Shown one piece after another: positions 41,729-51,656 of a stretch of 64,000 bases of DNA. Within the stretch, counting starts at the first letter, position 1. Each line of letters begins with the position of its first letter. This DNA comes from Bacteroidales bacterium UBA1173 (lineage in GTDB: Bacteria > Bacteroidota > Bacteroidia > Bacteroidales > F082). The stretch is from positions 201,172 to 265,171 of the forward strand of contig DBYZ01000004.1 in the NCBI GenBank assembly GCA_002311655.1. Direction: 5' to 3'. Position numbers and translations under genes: made by a program. The notes below the pieces were generated by a model, which was not told the origin of the DNA, searched no databases, and saw only the letters and a list, made by a program, of their open reading frames with translations.

Positions 41729-44700
41729 TTATCTAATAACTATCTTCTGTGTCATACCACCCAATTGCAAAATGTACACGCCCTTTTGTGACGGTTTGCT
41801 AACCCTCTGTACTCCGTTGATGCGCTGGTTCATCACCATGCGTCCCAGCACGTCGTACACCTTCAGCTCACCATTGCCGCTGACGATGATTTCGTCGCCG
41901 CTCTGGTAAGCGAAGTTGCCGTTGGTGTAGTTGTCATCAACACCGTTATAATTGTGGTTGAAGTCGAAGATGAGCTTGAAGCGGTTATCAGGATCGTCAA
42001 CCGATGACTTGAAATGATATGTCGGTGATTCCAACAGGTCGTATTCCGTGCCTGTGAAGTCATCGAAGAGAATCAGAACGCTCGGCTCGATGTACTTGGT
42101 GTTGACGGTGATTGTGTATTCGCCGTCTTTATTAGCCTTGAAGTTAACCGGCATTGTGCCTTCAAGCTCGTAAATCGTTGTAGCCGCATAGTCATCGCCG
42201 TTGTCGATAACGTAAACGCTTGATTTCTCGCCTGAGAACGTCATCTTACGCAAGGTGTTACCGCCGCCAATCTGGATGTAAGCCTTGTCGATGTAGTCTT
42301 CATTACCGCCCTCAATGCTGATAAGACCTATTTCATCAACATTTTTCGATGACGGGTTGAACACCAATTGCTGGCCTGCGCCTGTAGCCTGGATGAAGAA
42401 TCCCTGACCAGGTTTGATAACACCTGATGCCAAGAAGTTGCATGTCTGATAATCCTCATCGTTATTGAGAAGCAGTACCGATGTCACAGGTTCTCCACCG
42501 ATTGTGATGTCGCCTGTGCCGAGGTTACGGGTGAACGGGTTACCCATGAGGTTGTAGCCTTTCAATTCAGGATAAGCGTCGCATTCAAAACTCAAATCCA
42601 TTGTGATTTGCGTCTCAGTGCTAATCATCGCACCTGCAATGTTCAGTGTTGTGTTTTCTGAATTTGCATAGAGATAACCCTGACCACGTGACAGTGTGTT
42701 GAACGGAGCAGCTGCACCGGTGTTAGAGTACCAATAAGCATTAGGCTCGTTGTAGATGAACAAGTCGTAAGCGCCTGATGTTATCGCGCTTGTCGGTAAT
42801 CCGTCAACAGGTGACGCAATAAAATACCAGCCGTCGGAAACTGCCGGATTGTTGCCATATCCGATGATGTTTTCCTGCAATGTGGCGTTAAATGAGCCGG
42901 TTCCGTTGTAAACCACCTGACCGCCTTCTTGGATAACGAAGGCATTTGGATCTGAGTTATTAAATTCGTCAGGTAATGTCAAAACAGAGCCTGCGCCAAC
43001 AGTAATTGATCCGCCTTCAGGAATTGTGTTTCCGGAATAGGTAATCTCAGTGCCATAATATTCAAGGTCGTTGTCGTCGACTTTGACATAGAGGTACAGA
43101 CCGTCTTGAACACCTGAATAGCATGAGAATATTGAACTTGAGGCATCGTATTGCATCAAATTATTACCTGATTCATTGGCTCTGATTGTCGCTTCGTATG
43201 TCACAGCATCGATAGCGATCGTCCATTGTCCCTTGTTGTCGTTTGTAGTCTGAGTCTTAAGGTATTCATTGAAATTGCCACCTGCCGCATACAAATAACC
43301 TGTTGAAGCTTCGTTGGTGTCGTAGATTGTGTAGTAATCCGTTGCGGAAATCACAACAGGACCGTTGATTACGAACTCGTAAACACCATCGGTTTCAGGA
43401 ATTACGTTATTGGTTGCGGTAGCCGCAACAGATGTTCTGTTATTAGTATTTTGCTCAGCCATAACTCTTACAGAACCTGCTTTTCCGCTTGCAATGATAT
43501 AATGTTTACCTGAAACAATCTGATTAACGTCTGTCACCAATGTGTATGCCGTTACTTCAACAAATGTTGCTGAAACAATGACATCCACGTCAGGCATTAA
43601 GAGCGTGTAAGGGTTCTCTGTGCCGCTGAGCATACCTGCGTTGACATTATAACCTGCCACGGTTTGTGCTGCCGAGCAGCTCAAGTTGAGGCTCACGTTT
43701 TCGCCTTCGCCGGCATAGAGCACATCATTGTATTTGATGCCTGTGCCGTAGCTGGTGATGCCGCTGACGTTGTATTCGGTGGCAGTGCCTGCGTTCTCCA
43801 CGGTGACATCCACGTCGCCAGCAATACTGTGCACCTGCGCACCTTGGTTGTCAGGCAGGTTGACAGCTGGGACGAAGTAGCAGTTGGTGATAGTTGGCTC
43901 GTAGTTAGTATGCCAACGTGCATATGTGTTGATAAGCATGCCTGCGTCCACACTGGTAGGCTTCATAAGCGAGTTCTCGATGGTAGGTCTGTTCCATACC
44001 GGCCATCCGATGAAGCCGCCGCAGTTGGTGGTGTTGTTGGTGGTGGCAAATGAGCCGTCGAACAAGCATCCTTCGATGGTGATGGTGTTGTTGGCACCAC
44101 TCAGTGTGCTGACAAATCCGCCGTGGGTACCATCGCCACCGACGCTACTGTTGATATTCACTGAGCTCCAGCAGTTGATGATGTACAGCGATCCATGCGA
44201 CTCGCCCACGAAGCCTGCCGCCTTCATTTCGCTGGTGTAGATAGTACCGTCCACATGCAGGTTCTTGATAGTAACATGCTTGACATGACGGAACGGGGCG
44301 CAGTAAGTCTCGTCGAATGGTTCTTCAGACGTGCCTCGCATGAAGGTCAGTTTATGAGTGTCACCGTCGAACGTGCCCTGGAATGATTTTTGATCGTCCA
44401 CGCCAACCATCGTCGTAATGTCGATGTCATTGGTCAGCTTCCAGAACTCGCCGTAATAGGTGTTACCGTTGTTGACTGCATTGGCGAAAACGTTCCATTG
44501 GTTGGTAGTACTGATGATATACGGATCGCTTTCTGTACCTGTGCCGTCGAATGTGTTAGTCACATTGATTGCAAAGGTCTTTGTGCCTTGGTAGTTGCCT
44601 GTACCAGTGAGGATGAGTGTGTAATCACCCTCGTTGGTGATGTTGATAGGCAAACTCGTCATCGTGACACCGTTAAGTGTTGCCGTGTAGTCAGTGCCGA

Positions 44701-47700
44701 AAGCGAGTGTCGCATCGTATGGGTCTGTCACCACTGGTGTGATGTCGACCGGGTTTTCATACAGATTGTAAGATGCTTCCACGCCGCTGACAGTGCAAGC
44801 CAGAGAATACACCGTGATGTCTGCGACTGTGATCTGCTTGCTGATTTCATTGTCAGGAGCGGTGGCATAGGCCTGCGCGCCCTGTGCCGAGCCCATTGTC
44901 TCGATGTAGTAGCAGTAGTCGATGGCTGGGTTGCCGCCACGTACGAAAGTGGCGCCATGGTTGATGGCAGACCAGCCCTCAGGTATACTACCGCTAGGGA
45001 AATAGAGCGAGTTGTTGACGCTGATGGTGGCGTCGCCGTGCCAGCCCACGAAACCACCGCACTTGTTGGTATCGTTGTTGGTCAGCAGGCGGCCTGTGTA
45101 GACGCAGCCTGAGATGTTCAGCGTGGTGCCGCCGTTAGGCAAGGCTACTAAGCCACCATGGGTTCCGTCACCGTTGACACTGCTGTAGATGACAGTGCTG
45201 ACGGGACAATCTATGATGTTAGTTTCGCCATAGCTGCGGCAAACAAGACCTGCCGCAAATTTTTGGGAGGTATATATGTCGCCTGCCACCTTGAGGTCAC
45301 GGATGGTGGCATTCTTAACGTATCGGAAAGGTGCAGTATATTGTTCAGTCGTGTTGTAGTTAACAGTCAGTGTCTTGTTGTTGCCGAGGAAGGTGCCTTG
45401 GAATGAGTTGGTCTCGCTGACGCCAGCCATCGTTGTCACGTTGATGTCATTGGTCAGCTTCACGTACTTGCCGCTGAAAGTGTAGCCGTGGTTGACGCTA
45501 TTGGCGAAGTCGTTCCAGTCGTCGGTGCTGCTGATGAGGTAGGGGTCGGCCTCCGTGCCTGCGCCCTGCGTGGGCCATCCCAACTCCACGTTGATGGCCG
45601 AGCCGCAGTCGCTGGCACTGCCACAGGCGCCGCCGTTGCCGCCGTTGCCAAAAGTAACTTCGCCACTTGGCGGATTTGCGTCACCGGAGCTCCATTCATA
45701 ATTGGAATTGACCCAGCCAGCCTGATACGCTAAATAAGAGGTCAGAGCTTCTGCACCATCGGCAGCATAACTGCCATCACCATTTTGTCCACCTTTACCT
45801 CCGTAAGATGTTACATCATAGAATCCAGAATACTTATAATCCACCGCACCGGCGGCACCGCCGCCGCCACCACCGCCGCCGGGACCACCGGTGCCGATGT
45901 TGCAGGCTGCGCCGCCGAAGCCGCCGGCACCACCGCCACCGCCGCCGGACACACTATAGTTAACATCATCATCATCTATCCTGCCATGACCGCGACCGCC
46001 GCCACTTCCTGGTGAGCCTGCATTGCCGCCCGTGGCATTCACCATGGTGCCAGTAGCCTGATACACATAGAGCGTGCCCATCGCATCAGCAGTGGAACCA
46101 TTTTCGGCAGGATTGCCATTGACTCCGTTATGTCGGCGGTTCCCAGTATTATAAGAAGGATGATTTTGATAGATATTGTCATTAACGCCGCGATAGCCGT
46201 GCCAGCCGCCAGTGCCGCCGCCGGTGCCTATGCCGGCACCGGCTCCACCGCCGCCAGTGCCGCCATTGCCACCGCTACCAGGTCTTGTATCCATACCATA
46301 TATGCCACTTGCGTCGACGCCACCTGCGCCGTTGGTTCCGTTGGCTCCGTTGCCGCCCGTGGCGTTCAGCGTGCCGCCGCCGAGGAGATAGAGCGTGTTG
46401 CCCGCCGTCAGCTCAACGCCGGCGCCGCCGCCAATACGTCCATCGGCATTGGCTCCCGTGCAGGTAATCGTCATGCCCGTGGGGATGTAGAGATATACCG
46501 TGCCCCGGATGGTGAGGCCGCTGCCGCCCGCGTTGCTGTTGGTGAAACTGAGGTTGCCCGAGGCGTAATAGTACGTCGTGTTACCGGCGCTGCCGATTGT
46601 CTGCCCCGTCGTGGAGCCGGCAGTCAGCGCAGTCCATTCCGACTGTCCGCTCAGCGTATGCAAACTAACTTCATCCATGTTGAAGGTGGAGAAATCAACG
46701 TAGTACATGCCGTCGTGGAGGATGCCGTGCTCGTAGGCCGTCACCATGCCGTAGTCCTGCACCTGAGAGCCGAGGTTTGGCGAGGCCAGGGTTGTGGCGA
46801 TGGCCTCGGTGCCGTAGGAGCATTCGCTGGTGTTCTTGTAGCAGTTGGTCACGGTGAAGTTGCCGTTGCCTTTCACGAGGTCGAGGCCATCGGTGCTTTG
46901 TCCGTCGGCCATCAGGAAGAGGCAGTCGGTGACGCTGGCTGTGCTGCTGCCCCATCCGTAGAAGACGCCCTTGGCCGTGCTGCCGCCTGTCATCATGCCA
47001 TTGAATACGCAACCGCGAATGGTGATGTTGCTGCTGTTGCCATGTGCCAGGAAGCCGCCCATGTGGGTGCCGCTGCTGGTGACGGTGGCAGTGACGACAC
47101 AGTTCTCAACGAGGTTGGTGCCGTCGTTGCTCAATGACACCAAGAGTGCCGCGGTGTGTTGGCCGCCGCTGATGCCGCCTGCAACCGTCAGGTTCTTGAT
47201 GGTGCCGCCGTTGAGACGGTTGAAGAGGGCCATGGACTCCGTGCCGCTGATGCTGGCGGTGATGGTGTGGCTGTCGCCGTCGAAGGTGCCGCTGAAGGTG
47301 CCGCCCGCCATCGTCGTGACGCTGATGTTGTTGGTCAACTTGAAGAACGTGCCGCTGTAGGCGTTTCCGTTTGTAGTGTTTTGGGCAAACGTACTCCATT
47401 CGTCAGTGCTGGTGATGAGGTAAGGATAGGTCTCAGTGCCTGCGCCGTCGTATGTGCCTACTACGGAGAACTGCAAGGTCTTTGAACCGCCATAACCGTT
47501 ACTGCCCGGTATGTGATAACCCGATATGACGAGCGTGTGGTTGCCTATGGTGGTGAAAGTGATGGGCCATTCAGTAATGTCATTGCCGTCGAGTGTGGCG
47601 GTGTAGTCGGTATTAAGGACAAGGTCGGTTTCGCCTCCAACGGTCACTGTCGGTGTTATGCTGACGAGGCCGTCGTCAAGGTCGTAACTCTCATTCACGC

Positions 47701-50700
47701 CGGTGACAGTGGTGTTGGCAATGTAGTAGTCGTTACCGTCGGCCAAACGCAGCAGCCTTACAATCTCGTTGTCGGGTATTGCGGTGATGACCTGCTGGGC
47801 AGGGTGAGTGTTGTTGTAGTTCCAACTGGAATTCACATTCTTCGGATGCACGTAGTAGCAGTCGGTGACGGAACCGCTGCCCCGCTGATAGCCGATAGGA
47901 TCCTTGTATCCGATTTCGTTGTATGTGCCGTTCTCCAAGCAGTTGTTAAGGATAGGTGTAGCATCGGTGCTCCAGCCCCAGATGCCGCCGACGTATCTGC
48001 GGTTGCCGTCCACACCGTTGACGGTGCCTATGAAAGCACAACTGTTGATGGTGACGGTCGCAGTACCACCGTGGCCGATGACGCCGCCGGCGTAGTTTTC
48101 GCTGATGTTGAGCGTGGCGGTGACGACGCAGTTCTCTATCAGGTTGCCAGTGCCGTATGAATAGCCCACGAGTCCTGATGTGTGGCGAGAGTTGGAGGCG
48201 ATGGTGCCCGCCACGGTCAGGTCACGGATGGTGGCGCCGCTGATGGTATGGAATGGTGCCACGCCTCGATAGGCTTCGCCTGAGTTGGTGTTGGTGATGT
48301 TGGCGGTCAACGTCTTGTTGTTGCCGAGGAAGGTGCCCTGGAACGAGTTGGCCTCGCTCGTGCCCACCATCATCGTGACGGTGATGTCGTAGTTCAGTTT
48401 CACATACTCACCGCTGTAGTTTTTCGTGCCGTTGTTGACGTAATAGGCAAAGGTGTTCCAGTCGGCGGTGCTGCTGATGATGTAGGGGTCGTTCTCCGTG
48501 CCTGTGCCAGCGATGTCGGCGACGGCAAAGTAAGCGGTACCGTTGTAGAAGATACCGTAATCGTAGGCCTTCACCATGCCGTAGTCATGCAGCAGGTTGC
48601 CGAGGTAACCCTCAGAGGCCACCTGTACCGGGTTGCCCTGCGCCGTGCCGTAGGCTTGCGTGTAGTAGCAGTGGTTGATTAACCAAGTAGCATCGCCACG
48701 TACAAATGTCTGACAGTTTGCGAGGCCGGTGCTGATGTGGTCGGGCGCGAAGAGGCAGTCTTCGATGGTTGCCGTGCTGCCAGACTGGCAGTAGCCCACG
48801 AAGCCGGCGTTGTTGCGGCTTTCAGACCCCTCAAGGCTGCCAACGAAGGCACAGCCGCGTATCGTGAGATGGGAATTGTCGCCCAGACGGGACACGAAGC
48901 CGCTGTTGGTATAGCTCGTGCTGCTGATGGTCACCGACGAGACGCAGCCCTCGATGCTCACCGTACTGCCATTGACTATATTGGCAATCAGTCCACCCGC
49001 ATACTGGCCGCTGGTGCTCCTGGTGCCAGCCGTCTTGAGGTTCTTGATGGTGGCGTTGCCCACGTAGCGGAAGGGGGCAAGGTACTGCTCCGTGAAGTCG
49101 GACATGTTGAGGGTCAGCGTGTGGCCGTCGCCGTCGAAGGTGCCTTGGAACGAGTTGGCATCGCTGGCACCCGCCATCGTCGTGACGCTGATGTCGGCGG
49201 TCAGTTTCACGAACTTGCCGCTGTAGGTGGTGCCATTGGTTACGCCATTGGCAAAGCCGTTCCATTCGGTGGCATTGGAGATGAGGAATGGATCATCTTC
49301 GGTTCCAGCGCCAGAAACAGGGAAGTTCACCGTGATTGCGAAACTGTGCGAACCGCCGTAGCTGCCTGTTCCTGTGAGTATGAGCGTATAGTTGCCCCTT
49401 GAGTTGATGCTGATGGGCAATGATGTCACGTCGTTGCCGTCTAACGTGGCGGTGTAGTCGGTGCCAAGTGCGAGTGTATTGCCGTTGATGTCTTGCAGCG
49501 TTGGGGTGATGGAGATACCGTCTAAGGTCAAATCATACGATGCGTTTATGCCGGAGACCGTACATAGCGGATAATACTGGTTGCCGTCGGCAGCCGTTAT
49601 CTGCTGCAGCGTGTAAACCCTGTTGTCGGGGCTGGCACTGACCTGCCAGCTTCCGCTGACGTTGTTGTAATAACTTGGCCCGCCAATCTGCGGTGTCACG
49701 TAGTAGCAGTTGGTGATGGAGCCGGTGAATTGATTCAAGCCCATAGGGTTCATGGATGACACCCTGATGTAAGTGCCATTCTCTAAGCAGTTCTGTAGCT
49801 TGGGATAGCCATCGGTGCTCCATCCCCAGAATACACCGATGTTTTTACGGTTGGTGCTTCCACCGTTGATGGTGCCTGCGAAAACGCAGTCCTTGAAGGT
49901 GACCATTGATTTTCCACCATGGCCGAGGAATCCGCCGGCGTAGTCGTTGCTGATGTTGAGCGTGGCGGTGACGGTGCAGTCCTCAATCAGGTTGGTACCG
50001 CTGGCAAAGCCCACGAGGCCCGAGGTGTGGTAGCTTGCCGAGGCGATAGTGCCCGCCACTGTCAAGTCCTTGATGGTGGCACCGTTGATGTAGCGGAACG
50101 GAGCCACGCCTTGATAGTCAGAAACGGTGTTGGAGAGGTTGGCGGTCAACGTCTTGTTGTTGCCGAGGAAGGTGCCGCTGAACGAGTTGGTCTCGCTCGT
50201 GCCCACCATCGTCGTGACGGTGATGTCGTTGTTCAGCTTCACGTACTTGCCGATGTAGGTGGTACCGTAGTTGACACTATTGGCGAACTCATCCCAGTCG
50301 GTGGCGGAACTGATGAGGTAGGGGTCGGCCTGCGTGCCGGCATGATTCTGCCAGGCAGACTGTGGAAAGACCGCCGTGATGGTGATGTCTTTGTGTCGCG
50401 TGTTGAATGTGTATCCGTCGGTAGGATTGCCCGAGACGGTCTCATTGCCGCTACCCACGCTCTCGCCGGTAATGCTGGTTGGCGTGCCGCCGTAGGCCAC
50501 ACTCAGTGTGACTGTCTTGTTGTAGCGGAAGCCCGGTGCATCGGCTTCGACAGCGCCGTTGCCTATGTTGACAATGGTGACAGTGTAGGGATACTGTATG
50601 GCATGGCGATAGAGGGAGTAGGTGGTGCTAACGGTGTTGAGATAAGCTTCCAAGGTGGCGTCGTCGTCCAGGTAGTGGTCGTACAGATTCTCACTAGTGC

Positions 50701-51505
50701 CATCATCATCGCCAATCCATTTGTTGTCTTGGTCGTCTGCGTGCTCACCGATGACAGCTCCGTAGAAGGTACAGTGTTTAACATCGGCGAGACGTGCGTT
50801 ATAGCCCACAATTCCGCCCACGTCATTGTCGTCGTTTACCACATCATTGGTGACGCAACAGTAGCGTACACTTCCAGCAGAACCATAACCAGTTGGTTCA
50901 GTGTTTTCGCCTACAATTCCGCCCACCTTCGCTCTATAAGCTGACGAGGAATTATGCCAATCGGAAGCGACCCTGGCGCTCACCCAACAGTTTTTGATCA
51001 TGCCACAGTTCTCGCCGGCGATGCCGCCCACTAATCGTGAAGTAGCGCAATGGATAGAGCCGGTCAAGTGGAGGCTCTGCACGGTGCCTTCTTCTGCAAT
51101 CCTGGCAAACAGTCCCTGATAGTTGTATATCGCATTCTCGATTTTGATACGGATGGTATGGGCGTTTCCGAAAAACGTACCCTCGAAACCGATAATGCTT
51201 TCGTTGTCGTTACCCATAGGAATCCACGACACCGCGCTTATGTCGAGGTCGGCGTTCAGCAGATACCTCAGCTGATAATAGGGCTTATCACCCCAGTAGC
51301 CTGAATTGCTTGTCCAGTTGTCACGGACGTAGGCAAGTTCGGCCCCCGTGTTGATCACAACGACATTGGTGTATCCGGCATAACTGCTGTAGAATAATGG
51401 TTTTGTTTTGGTTGAGCCGTCCCAGAGCTGATAGTTCTGTGCCCAAGCTCCCTGCGCCATAAACAACGCGGCGAGCACGATAATAAGCTTTTTCAGTAAA
51501 TGCAT
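41729..51505 (-). CDS. Giant (3258-residue) secreted repeat protein with T9SS sorting domain
   Basis: Signal peptide 1-22 (AQGAWAQ). A divergent first GLUG unit is followed by six large repeats of ~270-350 residues that each open with a GTEADPYLIS-like segment, W(N/D)xFA, YSGKYVKL and ITVTTM (near bases 50340, 49310, 48505, 47445, 45560 and 44550). Each contains GLUG/beta-helix strands (TIKNLTVAGTI, GGFVGW) and most end in an MBG-like Ig unit (YDLT...ITPT, DYTATLDGNDVTSLPI). A Gly-rich block (~1690-1970) with long Gly/Ala/Asn runs interrupts the spacing between repeats 4 and 5. The last ~900 residues hold other beta domains and end in a T9SS tail (DDVLGRMVMNQRI-type, GVYILQLGG, IVIR). It is likely a long surface adhesin. 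Confidence 0.85.
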   Translation of the reverse strand: MHLLKKLIIVLAALFMAQGAWAQNYQLWDGSTKTKPLFYSSYAGYTNVVVINTGAELAYVRDNWTSNSGYWGDKPYYQLRYLLNADLDISAVSWIPMGNDNESIIGFEGTFFGNAHTIRIKIENAIYNYQGLFARIAEEGTVQSLHLTGSIHCATSRLVGGIAGENCGMIKNCWVSARVASDWHNSSSAYRAKVGGIVGENTEPTGYGSAGSVRYCCVTNDVVNDDNDVGGIVGYNARLADVKHCTFYGAVIGEHADDQDNKWIGDDDGTSENLYDHYLDDDATLEAYLNTVSTTYSLYRHAIQYPYTVTIVNIGNGAVEADAPGFRYNKTVTLSVAYGGTPTSITGESVGSGNETVSGNPTDGYTFNTRHKDITITAVFPQSAWQNHAGTQADPYLISSATDWDEFANSVNYGTTYIGKYVKLNNDITVTTMVGTSETNSFSGTFLGNNKTLTANLSNTVSDYQGVAPFRYINGATIKDLTVAGTIASASYHTSGLVGFASGTNLIEDCTVTATLNISNDYAGGFLGHGGKSMVTFKDCVFAGTINGGSTNRKNIGVFWGWSTDGYPKLQNCLENGTYIRVSSMNPMGLNQFTGSITNCYYVTPQIGGPSYYNNVSGSWQVSASPDNRVYTLQQITAADGNQYYPLCTVSGINASYDLTLDGISITPTLQDINGNTLALGTDYTATLDGNDVTSLPISINSRGNYTLILTGTGSYGGSHSFAITVNFPVSGAGTEDDPFLISNATEWNGFANGVTNGTTYSGKFVKLTADISVTTMAGASDANSFQGTFDGDGHTLTLNMSDFTEQYLAPFRYVGNATIKNLKTAGTRSTSGQYAGGLIANIVNGSTVSIEGCVSSVTISSTSYTNSGFVSRLGDNSHLTIRGCAFVGSLEGSESRNNAGFVGYCQSGSTATIEDCLFAPDHISTGLANCQTFVRGDATWLINHCYYTQAYGTAQGNPVQVASEGYLGNLLHDYGMVKAYDYGIFYNGTAYFAVADIAGTGTENDPYIISSTADWNTFAYYVNNGTKNYSGEYVKLNYDITVTMMVGTSEANSFQGTFLGNNKTLTANITNTNSGEAYRGVAPFHTISGATIRDLTVAGTIASNSRHTSGLVGYSYGTGNLIENCVVTATLNISENYAGGVIGHGGTATVTINSCAFIGTVNGVDGNRRYVGGIWGWSTDATPILNNCLENGTYNEIGYKDPIGYQRGSGSVTDCYYVHPKNVNSSWNYNNTHPAQQVITAIPDNEIVRLLRLADGNDYYIANTTVTGVNESYDLDDGLVSITPTVTVGGETDLVLNTDYTATLDGNDITEWPITFTTIGNHTLVISGYHIPGSNGYGGSKTLQFSVVGTYDGAGTETYPYLITSTDEWSTFAQNTTNGNAYSGTFFKLTNNISVTTMAGGTFSGTFDGDSHTITASISGTESMALFNRLNGGTIKNLTVAGGISGGQHTAALLVSLSNDGTNLVENCVVTATVTSSGTHMGGFLAHGNSSNITIRGCVFNGMMTGGSTAKGVFYGWGSSTASVTDCLFLMADGQSTDGLDLVKGNGNFTVTNCYKNTSECSYGTEAIATTLASPNLGSQVQDYGMVTAYEHGILHDGMYYVDFSTFNMDEVSLHTLSGQSEWTALTAGSTTGQTIGSAGNTTYYYASGNLSFTNSNAGGSGLTIRGTVYLYIPTGMTITCTGANADGRIGGGAGVELTAGNTLYLLGGGTLNATGGNGANGTNGAGGVDASGIYGMDTRPGSGGNGGTGGGGAGAGIGTGGGTGGWHGYRGVNDNIYQNHPSYNTGNRRHNGVNGNPAENGSTADAMGTLYVYQATGTMVNATGGNAGSPGSGGGRGHGRIDDDDVNYSVSGGGGGGAGGFGGAACNIGTGGPGGGGGGGGAAGAVDYKYSGFYDVTSYGGKGGQNGDGSYAADGAEALTSYLAYQAGWVNSNYEWSSGDANPPSGEVTFGNGGNGGACGSASDCGSAINVELGWPTQGAGTEADPYLISSTDDWNDFANSVNHGYTFSGKYVKLTNDINVTTMAGVSETNSFQGTFLGNNKTLTVNYNTTEQYTAPFRYVKNATIRDLKVAGDIYTSQKFAAGLVCRSYGETNIIDCPVSTVIYSSVNGDGTHGGLVALPNGGTTLNISGCVYTGRLLTNNDTNKCGGFVGWHGDATISVNNSLYFPSGSIPEGWSAINHGATFVRGGNPAIDYCYYIETMGSAQGAQAYATAPDNEISKQITVADITVYSLACTVSGVEASYNLYENPVDITPVVTDPYDATLAFGTDYTATLNGVTMTSLPINITNEGDYTLILTGTGNYQGTKTFAINVTNTFDGTGTESDPYIISTTNQWNVFANAVNNGNTYYGEFWKLTNDIDITTMVGVDDQKSFQGTFDGDTHKLTFMRGTSEEPFDETYCAPFRHVKHVTIKNLHVDGTIYTSEMKAAGFVGESHGSLYIINCWSSVNINSSVGGDGTHGGFVSTLSGANNTITIEGCLFDGSFATTNNTTNCGGFIGWPVWNRPTIENSLMKPTSVDAGMLINTYARWHTNYEPTITNCYFVPAVNLPDNQGAQVHSIAGDVDVTVENAGTATEYNVSGITSYGTGIKYNDVLYAGEGENVSLNLSCSAAQTVAGYNVNAGMLSGTENPYTLLMPDVDVIVSATFVEVTAYTLVTDVNQIVSGKHYIIASGKAGSVRVMAEQNTNNRTSVAATATNNVIPETDGVYEFVINGPVVISATDYYTIYDTNEASTGYLYAAGGNFNEYLKTQTTNDNKGQWTIAIDAVTYEATIRANESGNNLMQYDASSSIFSCYSGVQDGLYLYVKVDDNDLEYYGTEITYSGNTIPEGGSITVGAGSVLTLPDEFNNSDPNAFVIQEGGQVVYNGTGSFNATLQENIIGYGNNPAVSDGWYFIASPVDGLPTSAITSGAYDLFIYNEPNAYWYSNTGAAAPFNTLSRGQGYLYANSENTTLNIAGAMISTETQITMDLSFECDAYPELKGYNLMGNPFTRNLGTGDITIGGEPVTSVLLLNNDEDYQTCNFLASGVIKPGQGFFIQATGAGQQLVFNPSSKNVDEIGLISIEGGNEDYIDKAYIQIGGGNTLRKMTFSGEKSSVYVIDNGDDYAATTIYELEGTMPVNFKANKDGEYTITVNTKYIEPSVLILFDDFTGTEYDLLESPTYHFKSSVDDPDNRFKLIFDFNHNYNGVDDNYTNGNFAYQSGDEIIVSGNGELKVYDVLGRMVMNQRINGVQRVSKPSQKGVYILQLGGMTQKIVIR
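45600..46440 (-). repeat. Glycine-rich low-complexity block within the giant gene
   Basis: On the plus strand the sequence is dominated by GCC/ACC triplets (accaccgccgccaccgccgc-like runs), coding for Gly-rich repeats with Gly-Gly-Asn-Gly and Gly-Gly-Gly-Gly-Ala units. Such triplets are prone to slippage, so the length may vary between strains. Confidence 0.75.
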
Positions 51506-51550
51506 TTTATAAAAATTAACCAGTTATTTAATCAGTTTGTTAAGAAACTG

Positions 51551-51558
51551 CAAATATA
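51551..51558 (-). promoter_or_regulatory. -7 element of the giant-protein gene
   Basis: On the minus strand TATATTTG followed by CAG (51551-51558) fits TAnnTTTG and lies 45 bp upstream of the ATG at 51505. The direct repeats at 51566-51643 lie immediately upstream of it. Confidence 0.6.
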
Positions 51559-51565
51559 GGAATTC

Positions 51566-51643
51566 TTTTGCAAATTTTACAGCACAACAATGCCCTATAT
51601 GCAGATTTTGCATATTTTGAAACAATTTTTGCATATTTTGAAA
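51566..51643. promoter_or_regulatory. Direct-repeat array, probable AraC-type operator
   Basis: TTTTGCATATTTTGAAA occurs exactly twice, at 51606-51622 and 51627-51643, 21 bp apart (two helical turns). A related TTTTGCAAATTTTA lies at 51566-51579, 40 bp before. All are in the same orientation and on the same face of the helix, just upstream of the promoter of the giant gene and right after the AraC-type gene at 51657. This is the usual layout of AraC-family activator sites. Confidence 0.6.
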
Positions 51644-51656
51644 GTCGGATTTCTGT

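Noticed and set aside
45600..46440. Possible CRISPR or satellite array because of dense short repeats
   Set aside because: The periodicity is 3 bp and the repeats code for Gly-rich protein in frame; there are no equal spacers.
46130..47137. 335-codon plus-strand frame opposite the giant gene, with Ala-rich product
   Set aside because: It is the complement of the Gly-rich and repeat coding region; the product is low-complexity Ala/Gly/Val with no domain and no promoter. The minus-strand frame of 3258 codons with signal peptide and T9SS tail is clearly the real one.
49919..50944. 341-codon plus-strand frame opposite the giant gene
   Set aside because: Composition (Val/Gly/Arg-rich) reflects the antisense of Asn/Thr/Asp codons of the repeats; the same kind of frame appears opposite each repeat unit.
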